Shown: positions 32,770 through 45,490, counted from the stretch's first letter. The stretch: 64,000 bases of DNA from Telmatactis stephensoni (GCA_029948255.1 JALIZF010001840.1:1-64000), one strand, 5' to 3'. The notes: generated by a model from the letters alone, not told the origin. Numbers and translations: made by a program.

Positions 32770-33590
32770 GGTCGCCAACAGTGAGGCCTCGAGTCCGCTA
32801 GCCGAAAACAGCAACAAAAAGGCGTATTGACTTAGTTTATTGGCTTAGTGTTTTGTAAAGTAATTTCTTTTATGTTTATAGCGACATTTTGCTACAGAGC
32901 ACAGAGAGAAGTATTTTTGCATTTGTGTTGTAACCACACTCTGACAATAAATATACAAAATTCACCAGACAAAATCAATCAACTTCTGGATGGTCCAGTG
33001 GATATGACCCTTGCTTTAGAAGCGAAAGGTCCGGGTTCAAATCCCGGTACGGCGGTGAATTTTTTTTCACTTTTTTTTCTTTTTGACAGATTTTTTTTTT
33101 CTTTTATAGCTAATGACTCTTTCTTAGCTAAAGAAATTATTGATTTATTGACACAGAAAGCCCATATAAAAAAGAGGAGCGGCCAAGGAGGGCCCAGCGT
33201 CTGGACTATGAAGGCCATCGAGTCCGCTAGCCGAAAACAGCAACAAAAAGGCGTATTGAGTTAGTTTATTGGCTTACTTAGTGTTTTATGAAGCAATTTC
33301 TTTTATATTTATAGCGACATTTTGCTACAGAGAGAAGCATTTTTGCATTTGTTTTGTTTGTAACCACACATTGAATAAATACACCAAATTTACTAGTCGA
33401 AGACATGCAACTTCTGGATGGTCAAGAGGATATACACATGGCTTTTCAAACGAAAGGTCCGGAGTTCGAGTGTCGGCAAGGTGGTGATCAATTTTTTTTT
33501 CATTTTGTTTTTCTTTTTGACACATTTTCTTTTTCATCTTTTATAGCTAAAGACTCTTTTTCGCTAAAGAAATTATTGATTTATTGAGAT
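32770..33590 (+). repeat. Tandem duplication containing two tRNA-like sequences
   Basis: A unit of about 420 bp starts near tcgagtccgctagccgaaaa at about 32793 and 33219 and ends ctaaagaaattattgattta. It is present twice in direct orientation. Each unit carries a tRNA-like block followed by T-runs, at 32983-33053 and 33411-33481. The first keeps a perfect T arm and better boxes; the second has decayed. Confidence 0.85.
32983..33053 (+). tRNA. tRNA-like sequence (pseudogene or SINE head)
   Basis: The D arm (ggtc ... gacc), an anticodon-like stem (cttgc/gcgaa) and a perfect T arm (ccggg ttcaaat cccgg) are present, followed within ten bases by a T-run like a Pol III terminator. The acceptor stem pairs poorly, so a functional tRNA is unlikely. 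The duplicated, more diverged version is at 33411-33481. Confidence 0.35.
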
Positions 33591-33599
33591 TTTTGTCTT

Positions 33600-34637
33600 C
33601 AAATGAAAACTCGTTATTTTACTGAAATGTTTTGCTTGGGCTTCCTGTGGTCATTTCGGTCAATCCACGACATTATTTCAAGTTATATGATAGAGTGAAG
33701 CAGTTTGCAGTGTACGCAGTGGGACATTACTTTTATTAGGTACATATCTATTCACGTTATATCCACGAGTTAGCCATAGGGGCCTTTGATTCTTGGAAGC
33801 CGACCCTGGAGCAGGAAACACAAATCTTATTGGGTGAACGTCTAAAAGTGTTTACATTACTTAACCTCTTCCACGAAATTTGCTTCTAAGAACAAAATTA
33901 AACGAAGCAACTAAATGTTTACTAAAGCCATGCAGTAGTTCTAACACAGTCGCATGGTTGAAGCCTGGGTTTTTCCTTAGTGGTCGTGTGAGTGTTTTAG
34001 ATAAAAAGAAGAAAGTCAGAAGCAAAAAGGTAAGTTGCATATTTCTTGTTTTATTGATGCGGCGAAGGAACGTACACTCCTTGAAGAAGATCACTTTTAG
34101 CGACGTAAACAACATCTCTCTTCAGTCTGTAATAACTGATAGCAAAGAGGTATTTCACAAAAATACTCATGTCACAAAATTAGGCGAAGTTTTCTCAAAG
34201 TCTTAGCATATGTACAGTGTCTCTATTAATATAAATTGCATATTTTGTTCGTCTAACGTCTTTGTTTTGGGATCTTGAAACTATATATAAGGCAAACACC
34301 GTACAGTAGAAATCAGGGGTCGAATACAAATGGTGGTGGTGGTGGTAGTGGGAATTCTGGTTGTTGGTTTGGGTAGATGGACACGCAACCATCCGTAGTG
34401 GTCGTACCCATGCATTGCCACTGCAAGCTTCATTATTGACAAGTAACCATCGGCCACAAGCCTCGTATTTACTGCCATAAAATCCATTTCTGGCCTATTC
34501 GTCTTTTTGTAGTTACTCGGTGGAAATAGAAGCTTTAAAGACGCGCTTCCTATGAAACGAGGCGTCTATAAGCTGCGTGAGTTATTGGCTATTAAAGACA
34601 TTCGTTCGCTCTTGTTGATATTGTGATTTTGTTTAGA
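33600..34637. other. 5' flank of gene C
   Basis: This stretch contains a gcttgggcttcctgtggtca motif at 33636, an end motif shared with several TIR elements. From 33780 it has a weak match to the flank blocks of genes A and B (aggaaacacaaatcttattg, cgaaatttgcttctaagaac). A short (GGT)n run is at 34330-34347. No separate gene is recognisable. Confidence 0.4.
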
Positions 34638-37600
34638 ATGGGTGGAGGACAATCAAAGCCTGCACCACAACCAACACAACTACCTAAACCGACGTGTAAG
34701 TTTGTATACACTAGTACTTCAATAATATACCTATTTCAAACATATCTATTTCGATCTCAGCTTCTACAATCTTGGACAAAACCCGTTAGGACTTTTTTAG
34801 TTTCTAACATGATTTCATGTCAATGCTGAAAGAATTCAAGGTTTTCAAATAATTTGTCATGCAATCCCCCTCTCAATGTTGAAGCCGAATTCACAACCAT
34901 TACAACATTGTATGGGGAGGGGGAGGGGTGGGAAGTATCCTGAGCAACAATAAAGAGAAGATACTAAAAAGCCGAAATTAGTCCTAACAGTTATGTCCGA
35001 GATTGTAGGTTCGATGATTTAGAAAAGGCCAATGTTTGTGTAAATAGCTATATACATTACTACGAGTATTCATATATACAATATATTGATAATTCCAGTG
35101 GGTATGTCTCTTTGTACACAGTGCTTTTCATGATAACCATGATTAATCATGTATGCAAAACGGAAAGTTATTTAGAGTTTGACACAGACATTTAAAGGCT
35201 GAGTTCCGAGCTTCAGATATGATGAAAATTTTTCCTTAAACCACATATGGATCCAAGTTATGCCCTCTCTCCTAGAATTAGGAAAGAAATAGAAACATGT
35301 ACGCGTAATGCAACTGGGGAACTCTGGGTCGATCGCATTTAGCAGGCCGTACAATAATAGCCCGAGCTTAGCTACTCTTGCTCTTGATATCGTATCATAT
35401 GTTGTGTTCGAAAAATCTATCGATTATACGTCGTAAATTTATATTTTTATGAATTATAGTGACTTCCACACCATGGAGACCAATAAAAGGTTGGAGTAAT
35501 AGGTAAGGACCTTTTGTAGAATGGGTATACATAATATCACTACTGAATCAACAGTGAAAAGGAATTTTCTAGGGGTTGCAAGATGAAAAAGATAACTGAC
35601 ATTCACTAGTTTGATATATGGCATATTACTAGTAATTTACATCAATTATTTTTCTAATTTCAACTATTACCTGCTAGCGTAAGAGAGGAACTTAGAGACC
35701 ACGTTGCAAGTCTTGCACCAGTGACAAATAGGACCACGCTTCCATTTTTCAATATCCTACTCACTGGACAAATCAAAGCAGGAAAGTCAAGCTACTTCAA
35801 CAGCATCAACAGCGTGTTTTCAAACCGAGTTATTGCCAGTAAAGCAGATACAGGAGAGGCTGCACAAAGCTTGACTAAAGAAGCAAGTAGTCTTATAGAG
35901 CAGATTTCGTGTGAGTGTGAAACGAACCGCGCCGTGCCGTGACCGTGTCATTGTCGTGATGTCTATAAAAACATTCAAAATTCCTGCCGTAACCGTGCAT
36001 GCCGTGACCGTGCGGTGCCGTTTGTACAGTCATACGAAATCTACTCTATAGCCTGATCACGCGTGCAAAAAAGACTGAGCTGCAAAAACTAACTAGTGAT
36101 AATATTGTTCTCTAGTTTCGTATTTACGAAGTAAGGCCACGCCCAGGAGCTGCTCCTCTTCCGTGGAGGATTCTGGACACTATGGGACTTGACGTTCAAA
36201 CTGGTGAAACTGACGTAAGAAACATACTGAAGGCAGTCGATGGCCATGTTCCAGATAGAGCCACTGTGAGTCTAACTATTACATTTTTAAACAATTATTC
36301 CACTACATCGAGTCGTACATCTGTGCTCATATCCAACGAGTTACAAAAGAATCAATTCTAGTCAGGAAATCTGCCACACAAGACGACAGTAATTTGAAAA
36401 TAATCCAGATGTTTAAAAGAAAAAAATCAATAAAGCTCCGTGGATGGAAATTCCAGTTTTGTCTCCTTTGCCATGCATGGCGTACACTCTGGAGACTCTT
36501 TTGGGTCCAAATGATATCTCATGTTGACAAACTCGACTGAATCTTCGAGCCAAGTGTTGTACGAATTGAAAAAATGTATTTTGAGCCATCTATAATTTCA
36601 ATTATTGAATTTTCAGGACTCCATAACACATTTTCATGTCAGCTTTTGTAACTATACTATTATTTTTTTAAATGTGCTACAAAACATGTATTTTGCTCAT
36701 CAGTTTTAGTGAGTAAATTGTGGAACCATTTTGTTTACTTCTCTACTCAGGTAGAGAAATATTTGCCATATTTCTATATAAAACAATTGGGAAATAGGGA
36801 AAACTAAGAAGCAGTTCTAGAATAAATCCTTTATTAAATATTTTCTTGTGTTGCCCTGCGAGCAGAGTCTTCCTTTACGAACGAAAGAAGAAACTGTCTC
36901 CCTTCCTTTTTTCGTCCGCGGAGAAGGTAAAGGGAGATTCTGCTTGCAGGGTATTTTTGTGTATTACTGGGTCGACATTTTATACTCATCGCTCGTATTT
37001 TGCCGAGCCTACGCGACTCGTAAAATATCAGCCCGTAATACACAAGAAAATATCTAATAAGTGATATTTTTTGGAGGACACTTTAAGACCAACAATGGTA
37101 CTATTGCAATCAGACAATGCCATATATTAGCAAAGATTTTTTGAAGTTTCTTGAATAAATTATGTGCCCTTTTTTTTTGAATTAGTTTTATTATGCTATT
37201 TTTGAGATTCACTTCATCATCTCAGTTTTTGTTGGTTCATTTCCAAACGTTTTTAACATTTGAATTGAAGTCGACATATATAGCATTGACGGATTTTGAA
37301 AAGGAATTTTATTGCGGTTTTCCTTTTTAATAGTCGTAAATATTGCTTCAATTCAAACAAAATAGAATACTGTGTATTCTGCTAACTCTGACATTCAACG
37401 CTAACCGCTAAGTCAGTGGCGGTTGACGTTTCGCCGAATATCGAAAACCGCAGTAATAAACCTAATTTCTTTTAAGTTTACAAGTGGCAAAGATTTCTAC
37501 TACGATTGTCCTGGTTTTGTGCCAAAACCAACATTTGCAGAACAGGCGCACTGCGTTGCAGTGGTGGTCGATGCAAGCCTAGCAAACGTGATGGGAGAAC

Positions 37601-38360
37601 CGATGTGGAGACAGCTTCAAAGTTTGAGACAAGGCCTCATCTCCAGAAGTATGCTCAAATATTTGCCTTTCTCCTCAGTTTTCTGCGACGCTCTTAATTC
37701 TCCTCCTTCCCTTATCCATATTGCTGTCTCTTCTCTTCACATTCCGTTTGCTTTCAAATCTATAGATGTCTTGACATCTAGAATATCCCATCCTCCTCTT
37801 AGAATCCTTCTAACGGCATGACTTTCCACTCTCTCTCTCTTTTTCTCCCCTGTACAGCATGTCTTTTTTTAACTTCAGTTTTAATTTTACTTTCTCTGTC
37901 TACTCCTTATTTATCTTTGTACCTCCTTTGGTACCCTCCTTTCCTTCCCGGTCCTTGCCCTTCCTAATTTAGTCTCACACTATTTCTTCTCTTTCCATTC
38001 ATACTAAATGCTATCTCTCTATTAATGATTTCAAAAAAAAAAAAAAAAAATCAATAAATAAATATAATTTTCACTTTGCATATTTTCCTAGACATTCCAA
38101 CATACATTATCCTGACGCACATTGACGAGGCATGTGTTGAAGTGAAAAAAGACGTGAAAAATGTCCACCGCAGCATCAAAATTCGTGATCTCGTGTCAAA
38201 AGTTGGAAAACAGTTGATGGGTCTTCCAGAAAACCAGATATTTCCAGTCAAGAACTACAGCACCGAACTGGATGTCCAAGATGATATTGATATCTTGCTT
38301 CTGTACGCTTTGCGTCAGATGTTGTACTCGGCTCAAGGGCACATTGAAAACAAAATGTAG
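34638..38360 (+). CDS. IFI44-like GTPase, gene C (six exons)
   Basis: This is the more divergent member of the cluster. Exons are 34638-34695, 35460-35502, 35678-35882, 36116-36265, 37477-37648 and 38092-38360, about 298 residues, with the same intron phases as A and B. The leader MGGGQSKPAPQPTQLPKPT has Gly at 2 and Ser at 6, the classical N-myristoylation pattern. The linker STPWRPIKGW follows, then P-loop GQIKAGKSS, G3 LDTMG, the AHCVAVVVDAS strand and G4-like THIDE. The exon 3 donor reads aaagaa|gcaagt, so intron 3 appears to be GC-AG; no in-phase GT donor is available nearby. Exon 4 has a longer Arg/Pro loop than A and B. It is likely functional, with the role inferred from IFI44 homology. 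Confidence 0.87.
36831..37060. mobile_element. 230-bp MITE with ttattaaatattttcttgtg ends
   Basis: The left terminus tattaaatattttcttgtgt and the right terminus acacaagaaaatatctaata are inverted repeats. It is non-coding and lies in intron 4 of gene C. Confidence 0.8.
37690..38055 (+). mobile_element. Pyrimidine-rich stretch ending in poly-A
   Basis: Intron 5 of gene C is strikingly CT-rich and ends in an 18-base A-run at about 38036-38050, followed by tcaataaataaa. This looks like the 3' end of a retroposed sequence, but no source was identified. Confidence 0.35.
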
Positions 38361-39482
38361 ATTACCAGAGACGTTGTCAAAGCAAAGAAACAGGGCCGTA
38401 GCAAGCCTCGAAAAACTAACAATTAACATCTATTTTTTATTAACATAACATTATTAACATTTCTTGCTCTGTTTATTCATTATTCTCAGAAAAACCGAGG
38501 GGCATGTGCCCTCCACTCCCCACCCCAACCGCTGTGGGCGCTACGGCCCTGAGCAAAAATGTAGAATGATATCTAGTAAAACATAACGAATGAATGACTA
38601 AACGAACGAACGAACGGATGAATGAAAGAATCAATTAATCAATTAATTAATTATTTCGGCATAGACAAGGCGCATTTTCGAAAAATCGGATACCTGGAGG
38701 CATTTTGGGGTAGAGGCTAGTAACATAACTATTCTAAACTGATTTTTCATGCTGAATGCGAATATGACTGTTACCAAGACGTATTCTGCAATCTTATACG
38801 TAAATGACGTATTTTGCGAATTGCTACACTGTCATTTCTACTAACGGCTTTTTCATGTAATTCCAAAAGTTCTCAAACTTAAAAACAATTACCATAGCTG
38901 GAAAGAGCACATCAAAATCAGTAAAACTGTGAAGTTTGAAGGATATCAGTTGAAAAATCAAGGAGATACGAATTTTCAAAAATCGAAATTTGTTGGTATC
39001 TCTTGCATAACTGTAAGTGTTTTCCTACAAAATTTCATTTTTTGAAAACCAGACCCTTCAGATAAATTGGAGCACGCCCTTGCATCGTCGTAAACATTAA
39101 TGGTGCTCTTTTCTTCTTTCGACGGACAACTAACGTGTCCCAATTTAACTGTGCAAGAATTTGGCTAGATTTGATATCGTAGATAGATCTAGTGATCATA
39201 CACTCTTGCTGCTGTACTATTTTTGCATAATTTTGACGATATGATAGTATCCTGTTAAATGTTATCGATTTGTCGAAAGACGCGCGCGTTCTGTTTTCCT
39301 AAATTTTGATTCTCAGTTTTGCTTTCTTTGCTCTTCAAAGTCTATTATATAAATGTAAATGAAGTTCAAAATAAAAGAATATTGTATTGTATTGTACATG
39401 TATTGTCGATGTAATTATGCTGTAGTGTGTGTCGCTCTTTTCTACATATCTTTGTACTAAAGATATGTAGAAAACTAGAGAG
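38361..39482. other. 3' flank of gene C with a repeat shared upstream of PM20D2
   Basis: Positions 38705-38850 are an inverted copy of about 53325-53465, the sequence upstream of PM20D2 copies 2 and 3. It includes caagacgtattctgcaatct and tacgtaaatgacgtattttg. A (GAAC)n run lies near 38602. There is no gene otherwise. Confidence 0.6.
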
Positions 39483-40286
39483 TACGGTGGCCCACAGGGG
39501 CAAAACACAATGCAAAATTCCTTTGAAAACACAACAAAGTTTTATGGAACACAACAATCTTTCACAGAACACAACAAAGTCTCGTGGAACACAACAATCT
39601 CTCACAGAACACAACAAAGTTTCACAGTACACAAGTCTTTCACAAGCAACTAAAATCTTTCACGGGGCAACACTCTTTCACATGCACAGCTGCCACAGGC
39701 TTCCCAGTCTGATTATCTGTGGATTATGTCTAGTAACGGTCATTTCCAGGTCGAAAGCCAAATATACCCTGTTAGAAATAAATGCTCTCAAAATGACTGA
39801 TTTTTTCAAACATCATGGCAAATACTGAGTTCAAAAATAAAGATTAAAGTTTCGGAACTCAGGGATAGCTTGTTACCTCTTTCCCTCATCCCTCTCCTCC
39901 CCTCACCCCTATTTGCGTGTTCAAATGGAACGTTTTGGTGTACGTCGATCAGGTGGCACATACAGCACAATCGGAGAACAGTGAAAACGATAGCCTGGTT
40001 TTCACTATCGTATCGAAGCAAGACAACGCCAAGCTCGTGTTTTCACTTGTAAAAGTAGCGACGCAAGCATAAACGCTAGCGCAAAAGAAAGGAAGGTTTT
40101 ATTTTTCTTGCGCGGGCTTGCGTCGTCTTGCGTCGTTTTGCGTTGTCTTTCGTCGTCTTGCGTCGTCTTGCATGCGTTGTGTTGAGTCATTGTGCGTGGT
40201 CTTGCGTGGTTTTCCGTTGTCTTGCGTCGTTAGTGTAAACCAGGCTTTATATCGTATTTATCCCACACCATAGCGAATACAGCCAA

Positions 40287-40629
40287 TTATTATAAGTAAT
40301 ACCATGACCCTGAGGGATATTAGTGATTAAATGTCCCCGAAGCCGAGGGAGGTTTAGTGGAAGTCCCGAGGCCGTAGGCCGAGGGACTTTTACTAAACCT
40401 CCCGAGGCTGAGGGGACATTTAATCACTAATATCCCGAAGAAGTCATGGTATTACTTTGTAATACCATGATCACCGAGGAAATAAACGAAATATACTTCG
40501 CTGTTTGTTCATCTAAAACTTGAAAATATTATACTAATTTTCCCTCTTTCTATTCATGAGGGAGGGATGTTAGCGATTAAACGTCCCTCCAAAAACAATA
40601 GATCCCGAGGTGATCATGGTAATATATTA
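40287..40629. mobile_element. 343-bp hairpin insertion with a known empty site
   Basis: Copy 1 reads cagccaatcagaaagcagg straight through at about 5350, while here the sequence is interrupted. The insert contains a long inverted repeat (about 40297-40455): gatattagtgattaaatgtc pairs with gacatttaatcactaatatc. Further gtaataccatgatca units follow, ending ggtgatcatggtaatatatt. It is non-coding and younger than the segmental duplication. Confidence 0.8.
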
Positions 40630-41998
40630 GAAAGCAGGAAAGCCGTTGCATATTCGGCGGTATTCAACTGTCTCTTTCCATGACACTGATTGCCATTATT
40701 TGCTGTATTTTCTATGGTGTGGGCGTAGTGTAGGATAAAATAATTGTATGTATTTGCTACCTGACGCATAAATCAAATCAAAGCGATTTGAATTCATGCT
40801 ACGGGGACAAATTCTAATGTAAGTCAGGAATTTTGTAAGAAATGGTTTCCAATTTTATTATTCAAATAGGTATTTAAAAGTAAAAACATTATCACTTGCG
40901 AGAAAAAAGTCCTGATATTCGAAAAAAAAAAAAAAAAAAAAGGAAAAAACGTCCAGACATTGGAAAAAAAGAAAAGGAAAAAAGGAAAAAAATTGTAATG
41001 TCTAGGAAATGCACCCCACAGAAACAATGCAGTAAAATATATGAATAATTATAATTAAAAATATAAAAATGAAAATGAAATTTATCAGAAACAATATCAA
41101 AAACACCAAACATTTAAAAACAAGTTCAAAAAGATGTAATTTTAACTTAAAGCTTGGGAAAGAAACGGAAAAAATGAAGAAAAAAGAAGTCAGAAAAGAA
41201 TCCGGCGTCAACGAGGATCGAACCTGTAACCCCTTAAAGAGCACCCCCCGGAAATAATATAACAGACTGAATGAATAACTGTAAAACGAAAAAAAGAAAA
41301 AGAAATTTTGGGACGATTCTCCCGAGACATTCTGAGAAGCTGAGACATCGAATCGACTTACGTTACGGATGAAGATTTCAGCCCCATCCACGCTATCCCG
41401 GTGCTACATATTACAGTTATCTTAGCCCGAAGGCCAGGGAGGGAGACGATATCCGGACCCTAATCCATACCTTTAGATATCACCTTAGACCGCTGCGCTA
41501 CCTAGACACTTAATAAATCTAATGACTAATCGGGGTAGTCTATTCGGCGAAGTTTCATTGTAATGCTAATACTCCCCAGGGAAAGAAATGAACCAATCAG
41601 AGTCCAGCTATCAAAAATATATAGCTGTTTTGTAAATAAATAGAAAGAGAAAATAAAAGAATAAGTTTTCTGGAACATCGAGCTTGTCTGCATTGTTTTA
41701 CTCAGTCGATTTGTCCCAATTCCCCAGGGAGATAGAAGAACCAATCAAAATCTAGTCGATTGAAGAGGGATCAATAAATTTCCATGATTATTTTAAGTAC
41801 AGCAAGCCGTTACGTACGCTATTACTTATGGATTTTTATTTCCGTTGCAAAGTGAAATGATCGGCCTCACTGAAGATGTGAAGAATCCACGTTTCTTATT
41901 TCAGGAATATCACTAGAGCGTAATCAGATTAAGACATTCAGCAAAGGTAAGTTATTTTATAAGTTAAGGTTCACCTCACGAGTTAAAATTTGGATTGA

Positions 41999-42149
41999 TA
42001 GAGTGGTTTTCATAAACCTGTGAAACAAAAGTTAATTATTAGCTAGTAATAGCCAGATTCAAACAATAGAAAACAAAGGAATTAGAGACTAATAGTACTA
42101 AATACACTAAAATGTATTTCACGGGTTTATGAAAATCACGTCACTCTAC
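41999..42149. mobile_element. 151-bp MITE with a known empty site
   Basis: The termini tagagtggttttcataaacc and gaaaatcacgtcactcta are inverted repeats, and gtgaaa pairs with tttcac. The equivalent position in segmental copy 1 (about 6710) has no insertion. Confidence 0.8.
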
Positions 42150-42245
42150 TTTAAGCTCATCGTTTTAAAACAAAGCTCGTAGTTGTTTATATGTACGCGT
42201 TTGTTCTTCGATTCAATATTAACACCAAATAGTTAGTTACATGGT

Positions 42246-42720
42246 AGATAATGATATGATAAATACATGATAGATAATGAACTAAAAAAATTGCCAAGGA
42301 AAACTTTTAAGAAAAGAATAAAATCAGGCTGTTTGCTATCTTATACTTAACTATAATATTATCCTAATAATTGACGTTTTTCTCAGAATTTCCATTTTCA
42401 ACTTATAATAATTTATCTTTACGCCATATCCATTTGCATGCGCCTAGTCCAACTTGCGCATGTAAATGACTATACAATGACTATAGTGAAGCGCCTCTTA
42501 GCAATTGTCAACTTTTGGGGAGCTGGCCTTGAAAACTTTTAGTTACTTCAGCTCTCCAGCATTTTCGCTTATTTTTTTACCTTTAAATACTATATATCTT
42601 TTCCTTTTTCACTCTCATGACACTAGAATGTCCTTAAAATTGTTTTGTATTTTATGTAATTACAATTTGTTATATACTCAAATGCAAATAAAAATTGAAT
42701 CTTGAATCTTGAATCTTGGT
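42246..42720 (+). mobile_element. LINE 3' fragment with (TTGAATC)n tail
   Basis: Segmental copy 1 reads ttagttacatggtcgatttg at about 6792, and here about 475 bp are inserted at the same point. The insert ends in aataaaaattgaatcttgaatc repeats, a microsatellite-type tail typical of CR1/L2-like LINEs. Only non-coding 3' sequence and a short reading-frame remnant are present. Confidence 0.7.
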
Positions 42721-44282
42721 CGATTTGAGTTTAATTGTGTAAGTAGACGAGAAATTAAATTATAACTGATCTCGTCAAAATGTATCCCCGAAAACTTCAC
42801 AGAGAATCTCGTAATGCAGAATGCCAAACTCGCGCAAGTTTTTATATTGTCGTATCCAAAATATTGGGAAATGCCATTTCTGCCTAGAAACTTAATAACA
42901 CAAAAAAGTAAACCTTTAAAATTTTCCATAGTGCTTTCATTACATGACGAAATCTTTCAAGTGATTCACTGCTCTGCCTGACGAATTATCCTATACATAG
43001 TCAAGATAACTAAAATTACACGATTGTAAAATCAGAGTAAGCACCAGACTGAGACACGCACGTCACGTGATTTGACATGTTTCACCGCATTTGTGCCATT
43101 TTTAAACCACAGGTCACTTACGCGCGCTCGTCAATTTTGAACATTTACATTCATTTGCTTCCAGCGCGAGGTGAATTCGTTCGAATCGTGTTCTAAAAAT
43201 TAAAGGAATCGAATGGGGGACAACACGTCAAGGTTTTTATAAGGGTGTGTGCAGAGTCTCAGACACCTGATTATACTCTCCTGGATTTAGTCGTTATTTT
43301 TGATGTTAGTCTTGTGTTTAGGAAACGGGAACTAATTTCGAGAACTGAAGAACTGATGTCCAAAGCTGTTTTTTATCATAATCGGTACCTATTTTCCTAT
43401 CAATCTTGGGGCGTGGAAGGGGGTGGGTTGGGGTTTGGAAAGAACTAGAACCCTTCACTACCCCTCTGACGTTCTCATGCGACCTGGATTTTGGTATTTC
43501 AAACCTTAGTGGCTACCATTTCCAGAGCTAATGCACACATTCCAGATGGCGCGGAGCTTCAGTAACGAAAATTCGGATAAATTTCGACGAATTTTTCGTT
43601 CTTTTACTCAAGTAAGCATACTTCTTTTGTGGGCAGGGCCAGAGTTCAAACGTCGCCCGAACAAAAATTCTTACACATGTTCTAAAATGAAACACTTATA
43701 ATCATAGATAAAAACAGTTTTCTGATAAACGTATTTAAAGTCTTTAAAGCTAGCTGTTGTTTTGTTTTTCTGATAAAATAGCGCGACCCCACTCTACCCC
43801 TGAAGGTTTGTCTTTTGCACGGTCGCGACCTACTTACACTCGACACGCATGAGGAGCTTGGTTCGCTAGGGACCTTTCAGCGAGTATTTCACCTACAAAA
43901 AGTTTGCGCTGCGTGACGACACTGGTAGCGGCTGCGAGGGAGACTTATAAAAATGGCGGATGTCAAGACATTGAAGAAAATCGCTTGTGAAACGATTGAT
44001 AATCACGCTGGTGAACTTAGAGAAATCAACAGGAAAATCTGGGAGAACCCCGAATTAGCTTTTCAAGAGAAATCAGCTCACAAAATCCTGACAGACTATC
44101 TAGAGGCTCAAAGCTTTCAAGTCACGAGACAGTACAAGTTGGAGACGGCTTTCCAAGCTAAAAGTGGAGGTTCAGATGGTCCCTGTATTGGAGTGATTTG
44201 TGAGTACGATGCACTTGCAGAGGTTGGCCATGCTTGTGGACATAATCTGATAGCTGAGTCTGGGGTTGCAGCTGGAATAGTA

Positions 44283-45490
44283 AGTAAGTAAGTAATAACT
44301 TTATTTTACGAGGGTAGCACTTGACAGATACAAAGTACTGATAAACTTGTGGCCCTCAAAAGAAAAAAAATATATATATATAATTAACAAAAGATAAATA
44401 TAAATATTGCTAAATAATAAATATATAGATATATATGTAATATGAAATTAAAAATTTTGGTAAAAAGTATATATAACTTAAAAACAATTAAGCCTAATCA
44501 ATGAATACGATTTTGTCTTTCAAAAGACAATTTGGTCTAATCAATAACATTGGTCTAAAAGAAAAATAAATAAATAAATGACAATTTGGTGTAATCGCTG
44601 AATACAAATTTGTCGATAAAAGTTTACAATTTAAAAACGAAAAAATTTCATAAGAAATGATTGATTAATTAATTTCATGGCTATACTATTGATGTGAATA
44701 TTCTTAAAACCTAATATAATAATAAAACTTGATATAATTAACCAAAGCGTTCATTATCGACCTGCTTTTTTAGTTCGATTTTGTATAATTGTCTTTTTAG
44801 TTCCTTTTTCGTCGATGACTCTTTTAACGCTTTGCTTAGACTGTTCCATTCTTTGCTTGAACGGACACTGACTGTACGGCCACCCTCCGTTTCCCTTTTA
44901 TATAGTGGACACCTGGCGTTCAGCTTACAAAAACGAGTTGCTCTTGAGCTTACATCAGAGTTCACCTGAAACAAATCTTTGAAATAATCAGGACAATTAT
45001 CATGAATTCTATTGTAAACAATAGAACATCTATTTATGTATGCTTCTTGATAAAAAGGAATCCAACACAGTTTATTGAATAGGTTGACAGAGCGGGCGTA
45101 AGTGTCTGCACTTAAGATGATCCTTGCAGCTCGTTTCTGGTACTTCATAATTCGTTGTACTAAATCACTATTACATGAGGACCATATCGTAGAACAGTAA
45201 CTAATGCATGGTTTGATGACTGTATTGTAGTAGACCTCCCTTTGCGGCTGATTCAGGTAAGGGCTGATATGACGAAGAAGCCCAATTTTCTTTGATAACT
45301 TGGTAGACAATTCGTCAACGTGATCTTCATAACTTAAATCAGTGTCAAGAATGACGCCCAAAACTTTATGATTGTTTATTTGTTCAACATCGTTACCATT
45401 TATAACGATATTAAGTTCAGTGCTTGAGAGTTTCTTAGACCAGGAATAGGTAAGGAAAATCTGATAAAACGTATTTTTTTCCACGAAACG
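44283..45490 (-). mobile_element. 5'-truncated LINE with reverse-transcriptase C-terminus
   Basis: A 248-codon minus frame (44738-45484) contains motifs typical of the C-terminal part of CR1/L2-type reverse transcriptase, such as HKVLGVILDTDLSYEDHV, VIKPCISYCSTIW and MKYQKRAARIILSADTY. It is followed by an AT-rich 3' UTR and an (ACTT)n tail. No endonuclease or catalytic YxDD region remains, so it is immobile. A second tail of the same family is at 13934-14135. Confidence 0.85.

Larger units (their letters stand above)
39483..43745 (+). repeat. Segmental duplication, copy 2
   Basis: The direct partner of 4394-8178. Relative to copy 1 it carries three clear insertions: a hairpin element at 40287-40629, a MITE at 41999-42149 and a LINE 3' fragment at 42246-42720. 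It has a shorter gtcttgcgtc array (40120-40230) and lacks the insertion at 7582-7918. It ends about 200 bases before PM20D2 copy 1. Confidence 0.85.

Noticed and set aside
34330..34350. Possible kappa-B or interferon-response sites upstream of gene C
   Set aside because: Gtgggaattctgg fits only half of a kappa-B consensus, and no GAAANNGAAA element was found upstream of any of the three GTPase genes.
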